Shown in pieces: positions 1 to 7,295 of a stretch of 13,015 nt of DNA (position 1 is its first letter; each line of letters opens with the position of its first letter). This DNA comes from Erysipelotrichaceae bacterium UBA4808 (GTDB lineage Bacteria; Bacillota_I; Bacilli_A; Erysipelotrichales; Erysipelotrichaceae): the NCBI GenBank assembly GCA_002402585.1, contig DHGC01000021.1, forward strand, positions 1-13,015. The letters are read 5' to 3'. Under the pieces are notes generated by a model that had not been told where the DNA came from, searched no databases, and saw nothing but the letters and a program-made list of their open reading frames with translations. The position numbers and the translations under genes are program-made.

Positions 1-1076
1 ACATCATGCAACAAGCCATAGCCGCGCTCTGTACAACGAACATAGCCATCTACAAGCTCAATCAAACCCTTGCTCGACTCTGATTTTATCGCAGATGCAT
101 ACACATCCAATAGTGATGTGTTGAAGCGTTCCTCAAAGCGTTTCAATGCAATCCCCTCGTGAACACGTAAACCCATCATGATGAACTCAAACATTAAGTC
201 TTCTTTAGATAAATCTATGATCTCACCATGAAACTTGAGCTGACTGTAATACAGAAGATTCTTGGTATTCTCGATCCGTTTACCCTTATATAAAGATACC
301 GCTCCTGGACCCAAACCAATATAATCATCGTAATGCCAGTAATGCAGATTGTGTTGAGAAGGCTTCGCTTTGGTGAAGTTACTGATTTCATAGCGATGGA
401 AGCCCGCGTTAGCCAAACTTTCGATCGCACATTCATACATATCCTCTTCAATCTCAGATGCGATCGGCTTGATCTTCATCCGGCCAAATTCCGCATTCTC
501 CTCAATCGTCAAAGCGTACAATGAGATATGATCGATATCCAATAGGAGTGCTTGTCTAAGATTAAATGCCCATTTATCAAGGGTTTGCTTCGGTAAGGCA
601 TAGATCAAATCAATACTGATGTTTGTAATGCCAACACGTCTTAGCCAATCAATTCCTAGTTTGATCATGTTTGTGGTATGACCTCGATGCATAAAATCCA
701 ATTCATCTTGATTGAAGCTTTGGACACCAAAACTGATGCGATTGATGCCATAATCCACAAACAATTTTGCCTTTTCGATGGTCAGACTCTCGGGATTGAC
801 TTCAATCGTATATTCCTTTACAGCATTGGAATGGGGTTTGATGATTTCAAACAAAGTTTGAAGCTGATCCAAGTCCAATGCGGAAGGCGTTCCACCGCCT
901 AAGTAAATCGTTTCATACTGAATGTCAGGATACAGTTTGATTTCTTCATGGAGTGCATAAAGATAATCCTCAATCAATTTAGGATGCGTCACAACGCGTG
1001 TAAAATCACAATACGCACAAATCACATCACAAAAAGGCACATGTACGTACAGTGCCTTAGGATCATTTATCCGCAT
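1..1076 (-). CDS. hemW: HemW, radical SAM heme chaperone (3' end cut by window edge)
   Basis: Radical SAM protein of the HemW family (formerly called HemN-like), thought to carry heme to target proteins in the cytoplasm. Starting at ATG 1076 the frame is open to base 1, giving 358 codons. The N-terminus has the cluster motif C16-x3-C20-x2-C23 (PFCDVICAYCDF), followed by a GGGTPS motif read from bases near 890-905. HNLHYW near bases 335-350 is the HNxxYW heme-binding signature that separates HemW from coproporphyrinogen dehydrogenase HemN. The visible C-terminus (GLIELVDGYVRCTERGYGLL) is the usual winged-helix end, so only about 10-20 residues should be missing. The start overlaps the MazG-like gene by 14 bases with no strong ribosome binding site, which suggests coupled translation. 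It is the last visible gene of the fmt-lepA operon. In Bacillus hemW also follows lepA. Confidence 0.95.
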   Translation of the reverse strand, partial: MRINDPKALYVHVPFCDVICAYCDFTRVVTHPKLIEDYLYALHEEIKLYPDIQYETIYLGGGTPSALDLDQLQTLFEIIKPHSNAVKEYTIEVNPESLTIEKAKLFVDYGINRISFGVQSFNQDELDFMHRGHTTNMIKLGIDWLRRVGITNISIDLIYALPKQTLDKWAFNLRQALLLDIDHISLYALTIEENAEFGRMKIKPIASEIEEDMYECAIESLANAGFHRYEISNFTKAKPSQHNLHYWHYDDYIGLGPGAVSLYKGKRIENTKNLLYYSQLKFHGEIIDLSKEDLMFEFIMMGLRVHEGIALKRFEERFNTSLLDVYASAIKSESSKGLIELVDGYVRCTERGYGLLHD

Positions 1077-1341
1077 ATTTACGATCCACTTCAAGTAACT
1101 TGGTTTCAATCAGTTCTTTGACGTCTAAATTCAAATCCATGGCTAAAGTCAAAGCCACCATCAACACATCCGCCAATTCACCTTTGACATCCTCGAGCTT
1201 ATAATCATCCTCGAGAAAACACTCCAAAAGTTCCGCAGCTTCGACACTGATTGATTTCGCCAAGACATTGAGGTCATCACTTTGATCCCAGCCTTTCTTC
1301 AAACGAAAAGCTTGAATCATATCATAGATATCCTGCATCAT
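1063..1341 (-). CDS. Small MazG-like nucleotide pyrophosphohydrolase
   Basis: 92-residue all-alpha NTP pyrophosphohydrolase of the MazG/dCTPase (RS21-C6-like) superfamily, expected to hydrolyse a (d)NTP to the monophosphate and PPi as a housecleaning enzyme. The metal-binding pattern is visible as E34-x2-E37 in VEAAELLE and E55-x2-D58 in GELADVLM, which fits the ExxE(12-28)ExxD signature. It is a stand-alone single domain, far shorter than the two-domain MazG of E. coli. The start overlaps the lepA stop (ATGA type; two consecutive ATG codons at 1341 and 1338), and its own stop overlaps the hemW start by 14 bases, so it is probably translationally coupled on both sides. The substrate cannot be told from sequence. 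Confidence 0.88.
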   Translation of the reverse strand: MMQDIYDMIQAFRLKKGWDQSDDLNVLAKSISVEAAELLECFLEDDYKLEDVKGELADVLMVALTLAMDLNLDVKELIETKLLEVDRKYADK

Positions 1342-3137
1342 TCATCCATTGAAAGAACCGCCATGAACGCTTCTTGAGGAACTTCGACATTCCCAACCTG
1401 CTTCATCCGCTTCTTCCCTTCTTTTTGCTTCTCTAATAGTTTCTTCTTACGACTGATATCCCCGCCATAACACTTCGCTAAGACGTTCTTACGTAAAGCT
1501 TTGATGTCACTGCGCGCAATGATTTTATGATTGATAGCAGCTTGAATTGGAATCTCAAACTGCATCCTTGGAATCAAAGTTCTAAGTTTTTCGGTGATGA
1601 TCTTACCACGACCATACGCAAAGTCACGATGTACGATCAAGGACAAAGCATCCACATGCTCACCCGCAATCATGATGTCCATCTTAACCAAGTTACTGGC
1701 CTGATAACCAATGAACTCATAGTCAAATGAGGCATAGCCCTTTGTGGCAGATTTCAATTTATCAAAGAAATCATAAACGATTTCACCAAGTGGGAGTTCA
1801 TAGATGAGATTGTTTCGTGTGATATCAATGTATTCCAAATTGATATAAGTTCCACGTTTCTTCTGACAAATCTCCATAACCGATCCAATGTATTCCTTCG
1901 GAACCATGATGGTTGCTTTGACATAAGGTTCTTCCATATGTTCAATACGTTGGACTTCAGGCAATAAAGCAGGATTATCGACTTTAACCATGGATCCATC
2001 GGTTAGATACGCATGATAGACAACAGACGGAGCAGTCGCAATCAAACTAAGATTATATTCACGTTCCAAACGTTCTTGTACCACATCCATATGCAATAAA
2101 CCTAAGAAACCACAACGGAATCCAAAACCTAAGGCTTGTGAGGTTTCGGCTTCATATTTAAGTGAGGCATCATTCAACTGTAACTTTTCAAGGGCATCCC
2201 GAAGGTCATTGTAGCGATTGGAATCAATCGGGTATAAACCACAGAAAACCATTGAATTCAACTGACGATAGCCCGGTAAAGGTGTTTCAGCTGGACGATC
2301 ATGAATGGTGATTGTGTCCCCAACATGCACATCCTTAACCGATTTGACACTCGCTGCGATCCAACCAACCTCACCACAAGAAAGTTCTTGTTTCTTGATC
2401 TCACGCGGTGTACGAATGCCAACCTCTGTCACATCATAAACTGCATTGGTCGCCATGAAGCGGATCTTATCGCCCACTTTGACACTTCCTTCTTTGATGC
2501 GGACATAGGAAATAACACCGCGATAACTATCGTAAATAGAGTCAAATACTAACGCTTTTAAAGGTGCATTCGGATCCCCTTTAGGTGCGGGCACGTGTTT
2601 GATGACCTGTTCCAAGACATCTCGGATGTTTAGACCATTTTTAGCACTGATCAATGGTGCTTCAGACGCATCCAAGCCAATGATGTCCTCAATCTCATGA
2701 CGAACTTCCTCTGGACGTGCCGCAGGAAGATCAACTTTATTGATGACAGGAAGGATTTCCAAGTTATTGTCCAAAGCTAAATAAACATTGGCTAAGGTTT
2801 GAGCTTCAATCCCTTGTGCCGCATCCACGACTAAAACGGCACCCTCACACGCTGCTAATGAACGAGATACCTCATAAGTAAAATCCACATGACCTGGTGT
2901 ATCAATTAAATGCAAGGTATAGATTTTACCATCCAACGCTTTATACATCAATTGGACTGCATTCAATTTAATCGTGATGCCACGCTCACGCTCCAAATCA
3001 AGGGTATCAAGCATTTGAGCCATCATCTCGCGCAACATGAATGTTTCAGTCAATTCAAGAATACGATCGGCCAACGTGGATTTACCATGGTCGATATGTG
3101 CGATGATGGAGAAATTACGGATAAGCGATTGATCCAT
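1338..3137 (-). CDS. lepA: Translation factor LepA (elongation factor 4)
   Basis: Ribosome-associated GTPase LepA/EF4, which resembles EF-G and acts on stalled or initiating ribosomes. The 599 residues match the family length of about 600. GTPase motifs are complete: AHIDHGKST at 13-21 (P-loop), RERGITIK at 50-57 (switch I), DTPGH at 79-83 with the catalytic His83, NKVD at 133-136 and SAK at 164-166. The LepA-specific C-terminus is present (KCYGGDISRKKKLLEKQKEG), and the protein ends SMDE. The ATG at 3137 has an AAAGGA ribosome binding site six bases upstream (3144-3149), which overlaps the stop of the ECF S component. It lies mid-operon, and its stop overlaps the MazG-like start. Confidence 0.98.
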   Translation of the reverse strand: MDQSLIRNFSIIAHIDHGKSTLADRILELTETFMLREMMAQMLDTLDLERERGITIKLNAVQLMYKALDGKIYTLHLIDTPGHVDFTYEVSRSLAACEGAVLVVDAAQGIEAQTLANVYLALDNNLEILPVINKVDLPAARPEEVRHEIEDIIGLDASEAPLISAKNGLNIRDVLEQVIKHVPAPKGDPNAPLKALVFDSIYDSYRGVISYVRIKEGSVKVGDKIRFMATNAVYDVTEVGIRTPREIKKQELSCGEVGWIAASVKSVKDVHVGDTITIHDRPAETPLPGYRQLNSMVFCGLYPIDSNRYNDLRDALEKLQLNDASLKYEAETSQALGFGFRCGFLGLLHMDVVQERLEREYNLSLIATAPSVVYHAYLTDGSMVKVDNPALLPEVQRIEHMEEPYVKATIMVPKEYIGSVMEICQKKRGTYINLEYIDITRNNLIYELPLGEIVYDFFDKLKSATKGYASFDYEFIGYQASNLVKMDIMIAGEHVDALSLIVHRDFAYGRGKIITEKLRTLIPRMQFEIPIQAAINHKIIARSDIKALRKNVLAKCYGGDISRKKKLLEKQKEGKKRMKQVGNVEVPQEAFMAVLSMDE

Positions 3138-3149
3138 ATCAATTCCTTT

Positions 3150-3629
3150 CTAAACGGAATAGAGTTTCTTTAAACGAATAAGCAAGCCTTGGATGGAGAA
3201 TGCAAGCACGCCACACACCAAACCCTGTAAAATATTATAGCCAAACGAAATGACAAAGACACGCCATTCCCCAGCCAATAAAACATCGGTCAAACCATAG
3301 CCAGCGGCCATCCAAGTCCCTGCCAAGAGATAGCCCCAGAGCTGAACTTTTCCAGAACGCATAGCTAATAAAGCAATGATGCTTGCTTCAATGCCCTTGA
3401 TCACCAAGGTAAAGAAAGCATACTGTCCATAGCCTAATAGAACATCGGCCAAAGCTGCCCCAATGCCACCCAAGAGTGCAAATGGCCAACCAACGACCAA
3501 GCCCATGCCCATGACAAGGGTATCCCCAAAGTTGATATACCCCTGGAAAATCGTGATGGTGAAGCCCATCGTCATCAAGGTAATGCCCGCAATGAATACG
3601 GATATAAGTGCAAGTTGTTTAATCTTCAT
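3150..3629 (-). CDS. ECF transporter S component, substrate unknown
   Basis: 159-residue integral membrane protein with about five to six hydrophobic segments. It looks like a substrate-binding S component of an energy-coupling factor vitamin transporter (the family with Pfam ECF_trnsprt/DUF1393-like patterns). Supporting patterns are GYINFGD at 30-36, GGIGAALADVLLGY at 54-67 and FTLVIKGIEA at 73-82, the usual conserved loops of these small proteins. The start is the ATG at 3629. Longer in-frame starts up to 3725 would run back inside fmt and add a hydrophilic stretch foreign to the family. The start is one base beyond the fmt stop and lacks a clear ribosome binding site, so translation probably depends on re-initiation after fmt. 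No EcfA/EcfT energizing genes are nearby, so it would share a module encoded elsewhere. The substrate might be a vitamin or precursor, but the sequence alone does not decide this. Confidence 0.85.
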   Translation of the reverse strand: MKIKQLALISVFIAGITLMTMGFTITIFQGYINFGDTLVMGMGLVVGWPFALLGGIGAALADVLLGYGQYAFFTLVIKGIEASIIALLAMRSGKVQLWGYLLAGTWMAAGYGLTDVLLAGEWRVFVISFGYNILQGLVCGVLAFSIQGLLIRLKKLYSV

Positions 3630-3630
3630 A

Positions 3631-4563
3631 TCAGTCAAATTTACGCTTGAGCCACTGTTTCCCAACACCTTGATAAAAGGCTTGGGCACGCATGCGTTTT
3701 TTTCCTTCCAATTGTAGTTCATCAATCAATAAAATCCCATCGTGTGTACTTACAGCCAAGCCTTCATCCATCAAACCGAGGATCGTACCCGGCAAGTCAC
3801 CAAGGGTTTGTTTTAACATCCGTACTTTGTAGAGTTTAACCTTCTTCCCATCAAAAATCGCATGTGCAACCGGCCAAGGATGGAGTCCTCGAATTTGGTT
3901 ATAGACATCCAATAAGGGTCGATTGAAATCAACAAATTCTTCTTCAGCTGTGATATTGTATGCAAAACTAACGATTGATTCATCTTGAGGATGACTCACG
4001 ATTCCTTCATCAAATAGTTTAGGGAGATGTTCCTTGATCATCTTGGAGCCTAAGTCCATCAAACGATCATGTAAAGTTTGAACATCATCATCGATATGTA
4101 TTGGACAAGCCTCTTGAAACAAGATATCCCCTGCATCCATCTTCTTCACCATGCGCATCAAACTGATACCACTCTGTGACTCACCATTGATGATGGCTTT
4201 ATGAATCGGAGCACCACCCCGATACTTCGGTAAGAGCGATGCATGGACATTGATCGCCCCATAACGCGGTGTATTTAAAATCCGTTCTGGAATGAACTGG
4301 CCATAAGCACAGGTCACAATCAAATCTAAATCCAAAGCTATGATTTCATCCCCTAAAGATCCAATCTTTTCGGGTTGAAAGACAGGAATCTGATGTTTGA
4401 GTGCTTCAATCTTAACGGGTGACGCTGTAACTTCTTGTTTACGTCCAACCTTTTTATCAGGCTGTGTCACAACCGCCACAAGTTCGATTTCACAAGTCAA
4501 TAAAGCATCCAAAATACCGACGGCAAATTGGGGTGTTCCCATGAAACAAACACGTTTTTTCAT
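3631..4563 (-). CDS. fmt: Methionyl-tRNA formyltransferase
   Basis: Transfers a formyl group from 10-formyl-tetrahydrofolate to initiator Met-tRNA in the cytoplasm. From ATG 4563 the protein is 310 residues, normal for the family. It opens with MKKRVCFMGTPQFAV. N105 and H107 in INVH and the folate-binding loop SLLPKYRG at 109-116 are present, with the catalytic Asp in MDAGDI at about 142-147. The C-terminal domain carries the usual GLHPWPVA stretch. I chose ATG 4563 because AAGGAGG (4570-4576) sits six bases upstream. The adjacent ATG at 4566 would leave three bases, and a start at 4584 would place both the ribosome binding site and the transcription start inside the gene. It is the first gene of the fmt-S component-lepA-MazG-hemW operon. 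def and priA, its common neighbours elsewhere, are not here. Confidence 0.97.
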   Translation of the reverse strand: MKKRVCFMGTPQFAVGILDALLTCEIELVAVVTQPDKKVGRKQEVTASPVKIEALKHQIPVFQPEKIGSLGDEIIALDLDLIVTCAYGQFIPERILNTPRYGAINVHASLLPKYRGGAPIHKAIINGESQSGISLMRMVKKMDAGDILFQEACPIHIDDDVQTLHDRLMDLGSKMIKEHLPKLFDEGIVSHPQDESIVSFAYNITAEEEFVDFNRPLLDVYNQIRGLHPWPVAHAIFDGKKVKLYKVRMLKQTLGDLPGTILGLMDEGLAVSTHDGILLIDELQLEGKKRMRAQAFYQGVGKQWLKRKFD

Positions 4564-4584
4564 CATTTTCCTCCTTGCTTGCAT

Positions 4585-4590
4585 ATTATA
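4585..4590 (-). promoter_or_regulatory. Extended -10 promoter of the fmt operon
   Basis: The minus strand reads TGC-TATAAT, a perfect -10 hexamer with the TG extension. No convincing -35 hexamer lies 16-18 bases upstream, which an extended -10 can tolerate. The predicted transcription start near 4578 gives a leader of about 15 nt holding AAGGAGG (4570-4576) before ATG 4563. This promoter also rules out the longer fmt start at 4584. Confidence 0.75.
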
Positions 4591-4666
4591 GCATAGAATA
4601 TTGTTAATGGTTGAACTCGATCATGACAAATCGCTTGTGTTGATACAGACATTTCACGCAACTATC

Positions 4667-4695
4667 TTGCATTGGAACTTGTTCTTTGTTATAAT
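4667..4695 (+). promoter_or_regulatory. Promoter of rpsT
   Basis: TTGCAT (4667-4672, 5 of 6 to consensus), a 17-base spacer and TATAAT (4690-4695) with the TG extension (TGTTATAAT). Predicted start near 4702, giving a leader of about 25 nt. It lies in the 163-base divergent region with the fmt promoter. The rest of that region (about 4591-4666) shows no hairpin, operator or small ORF I can support. Confidence 0.85.
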
Positions 4696-4712
4696 GCGTA
4701 AGGACTATTAAA

Positions 4713-4720
4713 AAGGAGGT
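4713..4720 (+). promoter_or_regulatory. Strong ribosome binding site of rpsT
   Basis: AAGGAGGT, fully complementary to the 16S rRNA 3' end, six bases before ATG 4727. It is the longest Shine-Dalgarno match seen in the window, in line with a highly expressed ribosomal protein. Confidence 0.85.
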
Positions 4721-4726
4721 GCACGC

Positions 4727-4990
4727 ATGCCACAAATTAAATCGCAAAAGAAACGCGCTCTAACGAATCTGAAACGTAGCACCGCAGTAACATCTGAAAA
4801 ATCCTATCTAAAAACCGCCATCAAAAATGTCTTGAAAGCTGTAGCTGTCAAAGACGTAGATGCAGCTAAAGCCGCATATGATTTGGCTAATTCTCGTTTG
4901 GATAAATCAGTTACTAGCGGTATTCATCATAAAAACTACGCAGCTCGTCAAAAAGCGCGCTTGTCCAAAGCAGTTAATTCGCTTCAATAA
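4727..4990 (+). CDS. rpsT: 30S ribosomal protein S20
   Basis: Small, very basic 87-residue protein that binds 16S rRNA in the 30S body. The start MPQIKSQKKRALTN and the end HHKNYAARQKARLSKAVNSL are the conserved S20 ends, and the length is normal. It is the only plus-strand gene in the window, a monocistronic unit with its own promoter (4667-4695), a strong ribosome binding site and a terminator that begins at its stop codon. It is divergent from fmt and convergent with sdaA. In other Firmicutes rpsT also sits between holA and lepA. Confidence 0.98.
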   Translation: MPQIKSQKKRALTNLKRSTAVTSEKSYLKTAIKNVLKAVAVKDVDAAKAAYDLANSRLDKSVTSGIHHKNYAARQKARLSKAVNSLQ

Positions 4991-5012
4991 ACAATCTTCG
5001 GATTGTTTTTTT
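4989..5012 (+). terminator. Intrinsic terminator of rpsT with a UUCG tetraloop
   Basis: Perfect 8-bp stem AAACAATC/GATTGTTT (4989-4996 with 5001-5008) closed by the extra-stable C(UUCG)G tetraloop, and a run of seven U in total ending at 5012. The stem begins inside the TAA stop codon of rpsT. Confidence 0.92.
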
Positions 5013-5017
5013 ATACC

Positions 5018-5063
5018 AAAAACCCCAAATTTCAAGATGTTACCATCGTCGAAACCTGGGGTT
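5018..5063 (-). terminator. Intrinsic terminator of the comE-holA-sdaA unit
   Basis: On the minus strand, arms at 5063-5051 and 5033-5021 form a 13-bp stem (AACCCCAGGTTTC with GAAATTTGGGGTT), followed by a short U run. Two G-U pairs on the minus strand become A-C mismatches on the plus strand, so the hairpin is better in the sdaA transcript. The 17-base loop can form a nested 4-bp stem (GATG-GTAA-CATC). It starts a few bases after the sdaA stop. Confidence 0.85.
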
Positions 5064-5069
5064 CTTTCA

Positions 5070-6287
5070 TTATTCTTGAATCGGATGAATATTGATTTCT
5101 GTAGCCAAGCCACCCAAGGATGTCTCACGCAACTCTAAAGCAATCTTCTTACCCGTATAATTCATGGTTCTGACAACCATATCAAAGGACACACGATTAG
5201 GCTTGGCCTTACCTACAGTCTCTGCCATCATGACCGCATCGATCGATCGAAGCACTGCGGCTCCATTGCGTTCAATGCACGGTATGATCACATAACCACC
5301 TACAGGATCACAGGTGAGACCCAGATGATGTTCCATGGCGATCTCCGCAGCATATTCAATCAATTCCAAAGGCAAACCATTGACATACGCTAAGGCTGCG
5401 GCCGCCATTGAACATGCACTGCCGATCTCAGCTTGGCATCCACCAATCGCACCACTGATTGTCGCATTTTCTTTGATCACATTTCCAAAGACACCACCGA
5501 CCATCAAAGCCTGAACTAATTTGTGTTTTGAAATCCCAATATCTGTATAGAGATGATACATGAGTGACGCCATGACCCCACTCGCCCCAAGTGTTGGTGC
5601 CGTCACAACCATCCCACTTGCCGCATTCTCTTCATTGTTCGCATACGCATACGCCACCAACTTCAAACGATTCTGAGCCGACATGTCATCTTTGCTCATT
5701 GCTTGTAGATAAAGTGACTTCGCGACACGCGGAATTTCCAATAAGCCTGGAAGAATACCCGTTGTTTCCAAACCACGTCGAACCGCTTTAAACATACCTT
5801 CCAAGACATCCATCAAATGTGCTTCCACATCCTTCTCATAATGCAGTACATAGGCAGGGATACTATGATGTTTCTCAATGACCTCACGATAGATCTCACT
5901 TAAAGATTGCTGAGGATAGACGTGTCGTTGGAAATCAAAGTCTTCATCTAAGACTTTGATGCTTCCACCCCCTAATGAAAAGATCGTCCATTGTCCAATG
6001 GGATTGCTTCTTACATCATAAGCCTTGATGATCAAACCATTATCAAAGGGATGTTCCCAATTCAAGCGGAAATAGATCTTACATGGTTTTGGTGCAAAGG
6101 TACGAATCATGATTTGATCTGTGAAATGACCTTTACCCGTTAAAGATAACGACCCATACAATTCCACATCAAAAGCCACCGCATCCGGAAAGCGTTCTTT
6201 AAATAATTGTGCGGCACGCCACGGTGCCACCGTATGACTGCTGCTGGGTCCTGGACCTAATTTATAGAGTTCTTTTAGTGATTCCAT
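5070..6287 (-). CDS. sdaA: Iron-sulfur L-serine dehydratase, single chain
   Basis: Deaminates L-serine to pyruvate and ammonia with a [4Fe-4S] cluster. One 405-residue chain holds the beta domain (about 1-150, with LGPGPSSSHT at 10-19) and the alpha domain (about 155-400, with NNEENAASG at 217-225 and VTAPTLGASG at 228-237). The three cluster cysteines appear as C284 (GGCQAE), C326 (LTCDPVGG) and C337 (PCIERN), with the spacing I remember from the Legionella enzyme. It is shorter than the E. coli enzymes (about 455), mainly in the beta domain. It also ends HPIQE, with no terminal Cys of the kind that plugs the Legionella active site. The ATG at 6287 overlaps the end of holA by 13 bases, with a GAGG about ten bases upstream. 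It is the last gene before the terminator at 5018-5063. The alternative symbols sdaB or sdaAA/AB apply to related forms. Confidence 0.95.
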   Translation of the reverse strand: MESLKELYKLGPGPSSSHTVAPWRAAQLFKERFPDAVAFDVELYGSLSLTGKGHFTDQIMIRTFAPKPCKIYFRLNWEHPFDNGLIIKAYDVRSNPIGQWTIFSLGGGSIKVLDEDFDFQRHVYPQQSLSEIYREVIEKHHSIPAYVLHYEKDVEAHLMDVLEGMFKAVRRGLETTGILPGLLEIPRVAKSLYLQAMSKDDMSAQNRLKLVAYAYANNEENAASGMVVTAPTLGASGVMASLMYHLYTDIGISKHKLVQALMVGGVFGNVIKENATISGAIGGCQAEIGSACSMAAAALAYVNGLPLELIEYAAEIAMEHHLGLTCDPVGGYVIIPCIERNGAAVLRSIDAVMMAETVGKAKPNRVSFDMVVRTMNYTGKKIALELRETSLGGLATEINIHPIQE

Positions 6288-7258
6288 ACTTGACTTGCCT
6301 CGATTAGAAATAATTCAAATCCAAACTTCTTATCCACCAGTCCACTCTTAGCCCTTTGATCAAACTCTGCCAAGGCATTCAAGACCTTGAGCACACGATC
6401 CGGTCGTGTCAGATTCGCTAAATCCAATAATTTATTCAAACGATAGACATTGATGTTATTTGCTCCAGATAGCTTGTTGATCATTTCTTGACGATGATAA
6501 CCTGCTTCTTGTAGACATGCCACTTGATAGAGTAATCTTAATTGACTTGCAATCAAACCACTGAAAGATAAAGGCTCCATATTCAAAGTCATCATATCAC
6601 GATAGATGCTCAAAGCTTGTTTAAGATCTTGACCCATCAAGGCATTGACCAAATGGAAGGTTTCATTATCCAAAGGTCGACTGACCAGAGCCTCCACATC
6701 ACTCAATTCCAAACGACTTCCATATAAGACCAGTTTCTCAACTTCATGATGACTAACCGATAGATTCGAGTCCATCCGTTTATGAAACTCCTCAAACGCT
6801 GAACTACTCATTTCAATTTTATGATCACTTATCAATTTTTGGAGATATTTTCGAAAAGCAATGGGCTCTAACTTTTTGACATATTCTACTTCGCAAACTT
6901 CCATGATTTTCTTGGTAATGTTCTTATGTGTATCTAAATTATCATTATCATGCAAGAAGAAAATCGAACAGGATTCGACTTCTTGCTTAAGATGGTTCAT
7001 CAAATCCTTTTGGTCACTTTCTTTCAATGCCGTACCACGTGTCAAAAAGGCACAGTTCTGAAGAACCAAAACCTTATGTTCTGAAAAGAACGGAAGTGTC
7101 TGAGCCTCTTCCAATAGAGCCTGCATTGAGAAGTTTGGACTGGAGGCATCATAAAAAACAGTGTTCATGCCATCTTGTTCACCAACCAAGGCTTTGATGC
7201 GAGCAGCTAATATTTGATTTAATAAATAAGATTCATTGCCATAGATCAAGGTGTTCAT
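6275..7258 (-). CDS. holA: DNA polymerase III delta subunit (HolA)
   Basis: Clamp-loader delta subunit, which opens the sliding clamp during loading. 327 residues, close to the family size of about 330-345. The N-terminal MNTLIYGNESYLLNQ is the degenerate nucleotide-binding fold seen in HolA, LPFFSEHKVLVLQN is the typical second block, and the C-terminal collar region ends in LVDKKFGFELFLIEA. In Bacillus the corresponding gene (yqeN) also follows comEC. The ATG at 7258 is fixed by an upstream in-frame stop in TATAAT. There is no usable ribosome binding site; the only purine run is G-rich and over 20 bases away. A strong extended -10 lies only eight bases upstream, so the message may be nearly leaderless. 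The end overlaps sdaA by 13 bases. Confidence 0.95.
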   Translation of the reverse strand: MNTLIYGNESYLLNQILAARIKALVGEQDGMNTVFYDASSPNFSMQALLEEAQTLPFFSEHKVLVLQNCAFLTRGTALKESDQKDLMNHLKQEVESCSIFFLHDNDNLDTHKNITKKIMEVCEVEYVKKLEPIAFRKYLQKLISDHKIEMSSSAFEEFHKRMDSNLSVSHHEVEKLVLYGSRLELSDVEALVSRPLDNETFHLVNALMGQDLKQALSIYRDMMTLNMEPLSFSGLIASQLRLLYQVACLQEAGYHRQEMINKLSGANNINVYRLNKLLDLANLTRPDRVLKVLNALAEFDQRAKSGLVDKKFGFELFLIEASQVWNH

Positions 7259-7266
7259 ACATGGGT

Positions 7267-7295
7267 ATTATAACAAAGAATCCCCCCTTTTTTAA
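7267..7295 (-). promoter_or_regulatory. Promoter at the holA start codon
   Basis: The minus strand carries TTAAAA (7295-7290, 4 of 6), a 17-base spacer and TATAAT (7272-7267) with the TG extension. The 14-mer TTCTTTGTTATAAT is identical to the one in the rpsT promoter (4682-4695). The predicted start at about 7260 leaves a leader of about two bases before ATG 7258. The -35 overlaps the comEC stop codon. It would make holA-sdaA independent of the competence genes. Confidence 0.7.

Noticed and set aside
2301..2552. Plus-strand open frames opposite lepA, fmt, sdaA and others (60-90 codons)
   Set aside because: They lie fully inside strongly recognised minus-strand genes, show no family pattern or ribosome binding site and are expected shadows.
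3630..3725. A longer start (3725) for the ECF S component, giving 191 residues
   Set aside because: The extra 32 residues are hydrophilic, lie entirely within the fmt 3' end in another frame and do not resemble the family; ATG 3629 begins directly with the first membrane segment.
4564..4584. Start of fmt at 4584 (MQARRKMM)
   Set aside because: It would place the ribosome binding site inside the gene and lie upstream of the predicted transcription start from the adjacent TATAAT.
7281..7291. The G-rich run before holA (AAAAGGGGGG on the minus strand) as a ribosome binding site
   Set aside because: It lies more than 20 bases from the ATG and is a poor match to GGAGG.
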